This document shows positions 15,252-22,402 of a DNA stretch of 64,000 bases, piece after piece. The notes under the pieces are model-generated. The model was not told the origin of the DNA and searched no databases. It saw only the letters and a program-made list of their open reading frames with translations. Where the stretch lies: assembly GCF_022637395.1 (NCBI RefSeq), contig NZ_CP093339.1:1-64000 (forward strand), in the 5' to 3' direction. The DNA comes from Shinella sp. H4-D48. Lineage in GTDB: Bacteria; Pseudomonadota; Alphaproteobacteria; Rhizobiales; Rhizobiaceae. Numbering within the stretch: position 1 is the stretch's first letter; the number at the start of each line of letters is the position of its first letter. The position numbers were made by a program, and so were the translations under genes.

Positions 15252-16967
15252 ATGAATCGCGTCTGGACGAAACTCACGGGCGGGGCGACGGCGGAGGCCG
15301 TTCTTTCGACGGTCGGAAAGGCATTCGCCGTCATCGAGTTCGATGCTGCCGGAAACGTTCTATCCGCCAATGAGAACTTCCTACGCGTCTTGGGTTACAG
15401 CGCGAGCGAGCTTGTCGGACAGCACCACCGCATGTTCGTCGATCCCACCTATGCGGTCAGCGACGACTATGCCGCCTTCTGGCGCAAGCTCGCTCGCGGC
15501 GAATTCGATGCGGCGGAATACAAGCGTATCGGCAAGGGCGGCAGGGAAGTCTGGATTCAGGCGTCCTATAATCCGGTGGTCAGCAGCAGCGGCAAGGTGC
15601 TGAAGATCGTGAAATTCGCGACCGATATCACGGCCGAAAAAATGCGCGCTGCCGAGGCCATTGGCAAGCTCACGGCCCTGTCGAGGGTGCAGGCAATCAT
15701 CGAATTCAGCGTCGACGGACGCGTTCTGACAGCAAACGACAACTTCCTGGGGGTGCTTGGCTATGACCTCGCGGAAATCGCGGGCCGGCCACACAGCATT
15801 TTCGTTGAGCCGGCCTATGCGCAGAGCGCCGACTACACGGAGTTCTGGCAGCGCCTGCGGCGCGGCGAGTTCGTGGCAGCGGAGTTCAAGCGCATCGGCA
15901 AGGGGGGCAGGGAGGTCTGGATCCAGGCATCCTACAATCCGATCTTCGATCCGGATGGCCGGGTGATCAAAGTCGTCAAGTTCGCCACGGATATTACGGC
16001 GCGGGTCAAGGCCGTCACCACCCTCGGCTCGGGCCTTGCGCAGGTTGCGGGCGGCAATCTGACCTGCGAGATCGACGAAGCGTTCATCCCCGCTCTCGAT
16101 CAGCTGCGGCTCGATTTCAACGCTTCGGTTGCGACCCTCAGGACCGCGCTACGGAAGGTGGGTGAAAATGCCTTCAGCATCGACGCATCGGCCGGCGAGC
16201 TCAGCGCGGCGGCCGCCAATCTCTCCATGCGCACGGAACAGCAGGCCGCCTCCGTGGAGGAAACGGCTGCGGCCCTCGACGAGATCACCGCAACGGTGAA
16301 AAGCTCGGTGGCGCGGGCCGAGGAGGCCGGCCAGATCGTCGCGCGGACGAAGGCCAGCGCCGAGCTCTCCGAGACGGTCGTCAAGCGCGCCGTTGCCACC
16401 ATGGGCGAAATCGAGCGCTCCTCGCGCGAGATCAGCTCGATTACCGACATGATGGATGAAATCGCATTCCAGACCAACCTGCTGGCGCTCAATGCAGGTG
16501 TGGAAGCGGCGCGTGCGGGAGATGCCGGCAAGGGCTTCGCCGTCGTGGCGCAGGAGGTGCGCGTGCTCGCACAGCGCTCTGCCGAAGCCGCAAAGCAGAT
16601 CAAGGAACTGATCCTGAAGTCCAGCGACGAGGTACGCTCGGGCGTGAAGCTCGTCGGCGAGACGGGTGCGGCACTGGAGCAGATCATCCGTGATGTGCAG
16701 GAGGTCAGCAGCAACGTGGTCGCCATCGTCGAGGCGTCGCGCGAGCAATCGACCGGCCTTGCGGAGATCAATTCCGCCGTCGGCACGGTCGATCAGGGCA
16801 CGCAGCAGAATGCCGCGATGGTCGAGCAGACATCCGCGGCGAGCGCCAACCTCGCCTCGCAGTCACAGGCGCTCAATGCGCTTCTGGCCACTTTCGAGCT
16901 CGGCGGTACGACCGCCTCGCCGCGTCATGCAACAGGCCGCATGTTCGCCCGACCTGCGGCAGCCTGA
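15252..16967 (+). CDS. Soluble twin-PAS methyl-accepting chemotaxis protein
   Basis: A protein of 571 residues without any membrane segment. Two PAS domains (residues ~20-125 and ~140-250) are internal repeats. Both carry RIGKGGREVWIQASYNP and end in KFATDITA. A HAMP-like linker follows (~255-310), then an MCP signalling domain with the tip EIAFQTNLLALNAGVEAARA near residues 403-422. The domain order is that of BdlA/Aer2-like cytoplasmic receptors, which sense redox or oxygen through PAS cofactors. No C-terminal CheR-binding pentapeptide is seen, and the acidic tail of the receptors near 50-56 kb is absent. It stands alone, far from the che operon. Confidence 0.88.
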   Translation: MNRVWTKLTGGATAEAVLSTVGKAFAVIEFDAAGNVLSANENFLRVLGYSASELVGQHHRMFVDPTYAVSDDYAAFWRKLARGEFDAAEYKRIGKGGREVWIQASYNPVVSSSGKVLKIVKFATDITAEKMRAAEAIGKLTALSRVQAIIEFSVDGRVLTANDNFLGVLGYDLAEIAGRPHSIFVEPAYAQSADYTEFWQRLRRGEFVAAEFKRIGKGGREVWIQASYNPIFDPDGRVIKVVKFATDITARVKAVTTLGSGLAQVAGGNLTCEIDEAFIPALDQLRLDFNASVATLRTALRKVGENAFSIDASAGELSAAAANLSMRTEQQAASVEETAAALDEITATVKSSVARAEEAGQIVARTKASAELSETVVKRAVATMGEIERSSREISSITDMMDEIAFQTNLLALNAGVEAARAGDAGKGFAVVAQEVRVLAQRSAEAAKQIKELILKSSDEVRSGVKLVGETGAALEQIIRDVQEVSSNVVAIVEASREQSTGLAEINSAVGTVDQGTQQNAAMVEQTSAASANLASQSQALNALLATFELGGTTASPRHATGRMFARPAAA

Positions 16968-17005
16968 GCGCAGGTCATGGTGCTATCGGCGCGTCCTGCC
17001 GGGCG

Positions 17006-17524
17006 TTAGTTCAGCAGGGTGCGCCGCAAGGCCTGCAATGTTTCAGCCTGTTCGGCCGTGGGATCGCCCTCGACCGAAGCCACCGCGTCGGCGATGGCGA
17101 TCAGTTCCTGACGTTCTGCAATATCGAGCCTGCTCAGCCAGAGATCGCGAAAGCGGCGGATCGGATCCTGCGGGTTGACGACGTTACGGGTCGCCCAGTC
17201 GGCAAAGATCAGCACCTCGTCCATGTCCTGCGGCTTGATGATGCCGCTCATGCGCGTGCGGATGACGGCGGATGCCTGATCCCTGGCGTGCGGCTTTTCG
17301 GCCGCAAGGGCGAGGAAGAAGGCTACGGCGGCGATGGCCGGATCGGCAATCGAGGCGAGCGGTGCCGCTTCCGCCTTCTGGCGGAACTGCTTGCGCTTGT
17401 AGGCGCCGCGCATTCTTTCGATGGAGTCGACCACTTCGCTGCCGGCTTCCCGCACCATCTTGAAGCGCCAGTACCAGACCGCCGCACCACCCAGCACCAT
17501 CACCAGAAGACCCACAAGATGCAT
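17006..17524 (-). CDS. Membrane-anchored protein of unknown function
   Basis: A protein of 172 residues. One N-terminal membrane helix (residues ~3-20, LVGLLVMVLGGAAVWYWRF) is followed by a basic amphipathic stretch. An all-helical domain follows at ~55-165 (SIADPAIAAVAFFLALAAEK, then FADWATRNVVNPQDPIRRF). The helical domain recalls TerB-like folds in layout, but no diagnostic motif was recognised, so no function is given. It is convergent with the twin-PAS receptor gene, with a 38-bp gap. The 153 bp upstream to the M20 gene contain only a short TACCC/GGGTA repeat. Confidence 0.65.
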   Translation of the reverse strand: MHLVGLLVMVLGGAAVWYWRFKMVREAGSEVVDSIERMRGAYKRKQFRQKAEAAPLASIADPAIAAVAFFLALAAEKPHARDQASAVIRTRMSGIIKPQDMDEVLIFADWATRNVVNPQDPIRRFRDLWLSRLDIAERQELIAIADAVASVEGDPTAEQAETLQALRRTLLN

Positions 17525-17677
17525 CGTTCAAACCTCGTTTTGATTGCCGTCGTTCAAGGGCATACCCTGTGGGTACGGGTAAGCGGCGCAATCAATTCGA
17601 TATTTTCTCGATAAATCTCCACGATAGGTGCGCCCGCGTCGAGCGAACGCCATACGCCTACGATTAATGCCGCCACT

Positions 17678-18874
17678 CTAGCGGGGCTTGGTGAGAAAGG
17701 CGCGCGCAGCCTCGGCCAGTACCATTGCGCCCTTCGGCAGGGCCGTCTCGTCGATGCTGAACTTCGGGTGATGCAAGGGGTAGACAGCGTCGATATCGGC
17801 GTTGCGGATGCCAAGGCGGAAGTACACCGAAGGGCACTTTTCGCTGTAGAAGGCAAAATCGTCGGCGGCGGTCCAGCCCGGCGCTGTCTGGACATTGTCG
17901 CGTCCAACGATCGCCGCGCCCGCGCGTTGCACGATATCGACCATTTCAGGATCGTTGACGACCGCTGGTTCGCCGCGCCTTATATCCACCGCAACATGGG
18001 CGCCGTGGGCGGCCGCAATACCCTCGAAAACCTGCCGCAGCCTTTGCCAGGCCTTTTGCCGTGTTTCCTCGCGGCCGCTGCGGATCGTGCCCTTGAGACG
18101 GACTTCGGGTGCGATGACGTTATAGGCGCCGCCGCCTTCGATGCCGGTGACGGACACGACCAACGGATCATAGGGGTCGATCTCGCGCGCTACGATCTTC
18201 TGTAGTTCGGTCACCATGGAACAGGCGACCGCGATGGCGTCCACTCCATCCGAGGGCTTGGCCGCATGCGCGGAGTTTCCGGTGACGATCACGTCGAAAT
18301 TATCGCAGGCGAGCGTGTAGGGGCCTGCGCCGACGGCGATCCGGCCCGCCGGCGTGTAGGGGTCGACGTGGATGCCGATGGCCGCATCCACGTCGTCGAG
18401 CAGGCCTTCTTCGATGACGCGCCGGCCGCCCAGCGGCTCGGCTTCCTCGGCGGGCTGGAAGATCAGCCGGACGGTGCCGCTGAAGCTCTCTCGCTGCGCG
18501 TCGAGCAGCACGGCGGCGGCGTAACCCATCGCCGCATGGGCATCGTGGCCACAGGCGTGCATGACGCCCGAACGCAGCGAGGCGAACGGCACGCCTGAGG
18601 CCTCGGTGATCGGCAGGGCATCGATATCGGCGCGGATCACCACCTTGCGGTTGGACGGGCCGGCGGTGCCGACGATATCCACCGCAAGGCCGAAGCCGGC
18701 GATGGGGCGCACCGTTGCGAAGCCCGCCTCGACCAGCGCTTGCCGCAGATAGGCCTGCGTCTCGCGCTCCTCGTTCGACAGTTCGGGATGGCGGTGGAGA
18801 TGCCGGCGCATATCGATCATCCGGCCTTCCAGCGCCGCGTCCATCGCCATGCCGGTTTCGTCAGGCCTTGACAT
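17678..18874 (-). CDS. M20D-family amidohydrolase (deacetylase/deacylase), DoeB2-like
   Basis: A protein of 398 residues. Metal-site motifs of the M20D branch are present: MHACGHDAHAAMGYAA, FQPAEEAEPLGGRRVIEEG, IGIHVDPYTPAGRI, and a C-terminal LHHPKFSIDE. Family members remove acyl groups from amino acids or related compounds. It overlaps the upstream M24 gene by 14 bases; an internal ATG at 18850 is an alternative start. Paired with an ectoine-hydrolase-like gene, a role in deacetylating N-acetyl-diaminobutyrate is a plausible inference. Hippurate or N-acyl amino acid hydrolysis are alternatives, and motifs alone do not decide. Confidence 0.75.
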   Translation of the reverse strand: MSRPDETGMAMDAALEGRMIDMRRHLHRHPELSNEERETQAYLRQALVEAGFATVRPIAGFGLAVDIVGTAGPSNRKVVIRADIDALPITEASGVPFASLRSGVMHACGHDAHAAMGYAAAVLLDAQRESFSGTVRLIFQPAEEAEPLGGRRVIEEGLLDDVDAAIGIHVDPYTPAGRIAVGAGPYTLACDNFDVIVTGNSAHAAKPSDGVDAIAVACSMVTELQKIVAREIDPYDPLVVSVTGIEGGGAYNVIAPEVRLKGTIRSGREETRQKAWQRLRQVFEGIAAAHGAHVAVDIRRGEPAVVNDPEMVDIVQRAGAAIVGRDNVQTAPGWTAADDFAFYSEKCPSVYFRLGIRNADIDAVYPLHHPKFSIDETALPKGAMVLAEAARAFLTKPR

Positions 18875-20048
18875 GGATGTCCCGCGGGAAGCTGGTGAGC
18901 GTCTCGCAGCCGTTCTCGGTGACGAGGATGGTCTCGCTGACCTCGATGCCCCAACCGTCCATCCACATGCCGAGAATGGAGTGCAGCACGTTGCCAGGTT
19001 TCAGGATGGTCGTGTCGCCGGGACGAAGGCTGATCGTGTGCTCGCCCCAGTCCGGGGGATAGGCGACGCCGATGGAGTAGCCGATGCGTGATTCCTTCTT
19101 CAGGCCATAGCGCTGGATGACCTGACGCCAGGCCGCCTCCACGGCCTCGGCAGTCACACCGGGCCGGATCGTGTCGAGAACGGCTTCCATGCCTTCCAGA
19201 ACCGCCTTGCTCGTGTCGCTCACCTTGGCGGGCATGGCGCCGAGCTGCATCGTCCTTGCAAGACCCGCCGTATAGCGGCGCACGACGCCGGCCAGTTCCA
19301 GTGCCACTGTCTCGTTTTCGCCAAACCGCCTGTCGCTCCACATGACATGCGGAGCCGACGCGTTCTCGCCGCCGAGAATGGTGGGGGGCAGAGCGGTGAT
19401 GTCGCCGGCGAAGTCCGGTGAGCCGGCGACCTGCGCGGCCTGAATTTTCGCGATGGCGTCGCATTCGCGAACGCCGGGCGCGATAACCTCGTAGGCCGCC
19501 GTGACGGCCGCCTCGGCCAGACGCGATGCCTTGCGCAGATAGTCGATCTCGGCCGGCGACTTCACGCTGCGCACCCAGTTCACCAGCAGGTCCGCGTCAT
19601 GGAAGGTGGCGTTCGGCAGGCCGGCGGTCAGGCGGGCATGCGCCTTCGGCGAGTAGTAATAGGCCTCCAGCTCGATGCCGATATGGCCCTTGCCCCAGCC
19701 CTTGTTGGAAACCCATGCGGCGATCCAGTCCATGGGATGGCGGTCGGCGCGCTGGACGTGGTCTTCCGGGAAGCCGACGACGTTTTCCGGCTTCATCCAC
19801 GCCGTCAGCAGGCCGCCCGCTGCATCCATCGCGCGGCCGATCCATACGGGCTCCTCGTCCGCCAGCGGCACGAGCACCACCTGCGGCGTATAGAAGGACC
19901 AGCCGTCGTAACCGGTGATGTAATGCTGGTTGGCGACGTCGTTGACGATGAGGAGGTCGAGATTGCGGCGCGCCATTTCCGTGCGGATAGCATGGAGACG
20001 GGCCTTGTATTCGGTCGGCGCGAAGGGAAGCTGGATCATGAAGAACAC
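18861..20048 (-). CDS. M24-fold hydrolase resembling ectoine hydrolase DoeA
   Basis: A protein of 395 residues with a creatinase-type N-terminal domain (~1-155: LDLLIVNDVANQHYITGYDG, WIGRAMDAAGG) and a C-terminal pita-bread domain. The metal-binding aspartates of true aminopeptidases are not kept. The LIDAG-like position reads ALELAG, and the second ligand region reads TAGLARTM. Loss of these ligands is typical of creatinase and ectoine hydrolase. YGLKKESRIGYSIGVAYPPD and WGEHTISLRPGD also fit DoeA. Probable reaction: hydrolytic ring or amidine opening of a small nitrogen compound. It is the middle gene of a three-gene minus-strand operon. Confidence 0.7.
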   Translation of the reverse strand: MFFMIQLPFAPTEYKARLHAIRTEMARRNLDLLIVNDVANQHYITGYDGWSFYTPQVVLVPLADEEPVWIGRAMDAAGGLLTAWMKPENVVGFPEDHVQRADRHPMDWIAAWVSNKGWGKGHIGIELEAYYYSPKAHARLTAGLPNATFHDADLLVNWVRSVKSPAEIDYLRKASRLAEAAVTAAYEVIAPGVRECDAIAKIQAAQVAGSPDFAGDITALPPTILGGENASAPHVMWSDRRFGENETVALELAGVVRRYTAGLARTMQLGAMPAKVSDTSKAVLEGMEAVLDTIRPGVTAEAVEAAWRQVIQRYGLKKESRIGYSIGVAYPPDWGEHTISLRPGDTTILKPGNVLHSILGMWMDGWGIEVSETILVTENGCETLTSFPRDIHVKA

Positions 20049-20090
20049 ATCCTGTTCGTTGGGAGCGGGGGTCTCGGTCGTGTGTTACGC

Positions 20091-20951
20091 CTAGAGACCG
20101 TGGCTGAGGTTGTAGCCGTTGCGGTGCGGAGACTGCCAGCCTTCCGGCAGGCGCTTCGGCTTGTAGATCTCCACGACCATCGGGTAGCAGGCGGCCGTGT
20201 CGGAGGAGTGCTGGGCCGAGCAGTCGCCGCCCGGGCAGGCTGACATGCAGCCGAGAAGATCGATTTCCGCGAAGAATTCGAGGTAATCGCCCGGCCGCAC
20301 CGGGCTCGCCTTCATGAAATATTGCCCGGTATCGCGCGTGAAGCCGGTGCACATGAAGACGTTCAGCACGTCATGGACGTGGCGCTCGGCCTCGGCCAGT
20401 GGCAGACCGGTTTTCTGCGACAGCGCGCGCGTGAGATTGGAATGGCAGCAATGGTGATACTGCCCGCCGTTGCTCAGCAGGTTGTTGGTATAGGGATCGC
20501 AGCGCGTGCCGATGACATCGTGTACCGATCCGCCGAATTCATCGAAGCCGTACCAGTCGAGCGTGTCGTGGGTGATGGTCGCGATGGGTCGCATATACGG
20601 AAAGTTCGAGAAAAGCTGATCGCCGAGACCGACATGCGTTCCGTTCAGCGCGCGCGTCTTGCCGCTGAAGAACCGCTCCTCGATGTCGTGCAGGTTGAAA
20701 AGGTTGAGATCGCCGACCTGCGGCCCCTCGGAACACAGCATGCGGCAGAAATGGCCGGCCGGCACCTCCCAGGTCGCGGCCTCTCGCGGCGGTATGATCA
20801 CCGTTTCCACAAGCTCCATATCGTCGCGCACGGCGCGGTAGGCCGCAAGATCGGCCGTCGGGAGCGTATCACGCGGATAGCAGATCACCGGCTGGATCGC
20901 CTTGCGCGCACTGGCGTCGGATGGCGGTTGCGTGATGGGATCTGGCTTCAT
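20091..20951 (-). CDS. DUF1989 / urea carboxylase-associated family protein
   Basis: A protein of 286 residues matching the DUF1989 family as I recall it: ETVIIPPREAATWEVPAGHF, VGDLNLFNLHDIEERFFSGK, a DVIGTRCDPYTN segment, and a C-terminal CMSACPGGDCSAQ with clustered cysteines. The Cys and His residues (also YHHCCHSN) suggest a metal site. Related proteins act in guanidine or urea-derivative breakdown near urea carboxylase, but no carboxylase gene is in this window. It leads a three-gene operon with the DoeA-like and M20 genes, so a shared nitrogen-compound substrate is inferred. The true function is open. Confidence 0.7.
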   Translation of the reverse strand: MKPDPITQPPSDASARKAIQPVICYPRDTLPTADLAAYRAVRDDMELVETVIIPPREAATWEVPAGHFCRMLCSEGPQVGDLNLFNLHDIEERFFSGKTRALNGTHVGLGDQLFSNFPYMRPIATITHDTLDWYGFDEFGGSVHDVIGTRCDPYTNNLLSNGGQYHHCCHSNLTRALSQKTGLPLAEAERHVHDVLNVFMCTGFTRDTGQYFMKASPVRPGDYLEFFAEIDLLGCMSACPGGDCSAQHSSDTAACYPMVVEIYKPKRLPEGWQSPHRNGYNLSHGL

Positions 20952-21014
20952 GGCTCTCCGTCCTGTTTTCCGCTGCAGTTTGCCTGTTCCGGCGAGAGCA
21001 TAATGGCCAATAAT

Positions 21015-21030
21015 TTGATCGGATAATCAA
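21015..21030. promoter_or_regulatory. TTGAT-N6-ATCAA dyad upstream of the DUF1989 operon
   Basis: Arms TTGAT (21015-21019) and ATCAA (21026-21030) flank six bases, 64-79 bases upstream of the start at 20951. The dyad could be a GntR- or IclR-type operator for the catabolic operon. Five-base arms are short, so chance is not excluded. No regulator gene is adjacent. Confidence 0.3.
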
Positions 21031-21176
21031 TGTTCTTCATGCATCCGGCGGACAATCCACACCGTTTGTCCCGGAGGGTCGTTCCCGGTTGACCGGTGCT
21101 TCACTGGATTTCGACGGGCGAAGCGTGTAGGCAGCGATCACACCCTCCCAGCCACCTGCCGCAGACACAAGATTCG

Positions 21177-21767
21177 ATGTTACGAAAACTCTATGCCTGG
21201 ACCCTCTCGCTTGCCGGCCGCAAGGCTGCCGAAGTGTGGCTCGCCGTTATCGCCTTTGTCGAAAGCTCGGTATTTCTCGTGCCGGCGGACGTTTTGTTCG
21301 TGCCGATGGCGATTGCCCGGCGCGAGCGGGCCTATCGCTACGCCTTTGTCGCAACCGTATCGTCGGTCGCGGGCGGCATCGCGGGCTGGCTGCTCGGCTA
21401 TTATGCCTATGCGACCATCGCCGTGCCGGTGCTGGAATTCTACGGCAAGCTCGAGGCCTTCGAGCGGTTGAAGTCGCAGGTCACGGAAGAGCAGCTCAAC
21501 CTGCTTCTGGTTACGTCGGGGCTCGCCCATCTGCCGCCGATCAAGATCGTCACGATCCTTGCCGGCGTGGTGCATATCAAGCTCTGGCACTTCATCGTCT
21601 CGGCGGTCATCGCACGCGGCCTGCGCTTCTATCTGCTCGCCTTCCTGCTGCGCCGCTACGGCGAGGCGATCCAGGCCTTCGTCGAAAAGCGGCTCGGGCT
21701 TATTCTGGCGGCGATCGCCGTCCTGCTCGTCCTGCTCTACGTCGCCTTCAAGATGCTGTTCGGCTGA
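21177..21767 (+). CDS. yqaA: YqaA/DedA-like inner-membrane protein
   Basis: A protein of 196 residues from the ATG at 21177, with about five membrane segments. The N-terminal MLRKLYAWTLSLAGRKAAEV, then FVESSVFLVPADVLFVPMAI and a PPIKIVTILAGV re-entrant-like segment, place it in the VTT/DedA superfamily, YqaA branch. Members are linked to membrane phospholipid handling and envelope homeostasis, but a specific role for YqaA is not established. A longer open frame upstream adds an unlikely hydrophilic extension. Its 3' end overlaps the convergent phosphopantetheinyl transferase gene by 31 bp. Confidence 0.75.
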   Translation: MLRKLYAWTLSLAGRKAAEVWLAVIAFVESSVFLVPADVLFVPMAIARRERAYRYAFVATVSSVAGGIAGWLLGYYAYATIAVPVLEFYGKLEAFERLKSQVTEEQLNLLLVTSGLAHLPPIKIVTILAGVVHIKLWHFIVSAVIARGLRFYLLAFLLRRYGEAIQAFVEKRLGLILAAIAVLLVLLYVAFKMLFG

Positions 21768-22402
21768 TCACCGGCCGCAACGGCCAATACGACCACACGG
21801 GGATGAACGCAGAAGAACAGCCGCATCCTGTGGCCGGTCGTGGTGATGCCCTGGCCGCGCGCGAGATCCACGCGGATATGTTCGTAGCCAAGGATTTCTC
21901 CGTCGAGTGGATGGGCGGCCTTGTAGACCGCCTCCTTGGCGCTGAAGAGAACACGTGCCGCGAGCCCTGCTTCGATGCCGCCAATCCCATCGCCACCATT
22001 GAACACGAGGGCTGCAATCTCGTCGGGCAGCGGTTCGGCGGGCTCCACGTCTATCCCCACCGAAAGCACGTCGGCTGTTCTGGCAATGGCCGCCACCGCC
22101 ATCTGGTCGTCGTGGGCGAGCGAGCCGACCACACCCTGCGGCCAGAGCGGAGCGCCGGTGCCGGATCGGCCAATCACCGCGTCCGGGATGCCGTCATGCA
22201 TCAGCAGGTGCCGGGCGAGGGCGCGTGCGGTGCCGCTGGCGCGCCGGGCGGCGGGCTGGCGGGCGGGAAGGGCTGAGGCCTCTTCGGGAAGGAGCAGCGC
22301 CTCGTCGCCATCGCGAATAAGACGGCAGCCGAGGCGGATGCCCGGCGGCGCAATCCGCTTCATTGCCGCCGAAAGCGCCGCCTCACCCGCGCTGTCACTC
22401 AT
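21737..22402 (-). CDS. 4'-phosphopantetheinyl transferase (Sfp/EntD type)
   Basis: A protein of 221 residues from the ATG at 22402, which overlaps the synthetase stop by 4 bases (ATGA). The three PPTase motifs are visible: GVVGSLAHDDQMAVAA, VGIDVEPAEPLP with the Mg-binding acid, and FSAKEAVYKAAHPL. Reaction: transfer of phosphopantetheine from CoA to a carrier-protein serine. Coupling to the peptide synthetase marks that protein's carrier domain as the likely target. It overlaps yqaA tail to tail by 31 bp, an unusually tight arrangement. Confidence 0.9.
   Translation of the reverse strand: MSDSAGEAALSAAMKRIAPPGIRLGCRLIRDGDEALLLPEEASALPARQPAARRASGTARALARHLLMHDGIPDAVIGRSGTGAPLWPQGVVGSLAHDDQMAVAAIARTADVLSVGIDVEPAEPLPDEIAALVFNGGDGIGGIEAGLAARVLFSAKEAVYKAAHPLDGEILGYEHIRVDLARGQGITTTGHRMRLFFCVHPRVVVLAVAAGDQPNSILKAT

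Noticed and set aside
18861-20048. Calling the M24 protein a Xaa-Pro aminopeptidase
   Set aside because: The two aspartate metal ligands are replaced (ALELAG and TAGLARTM), which argues against a dinuclear-metal peptidase.
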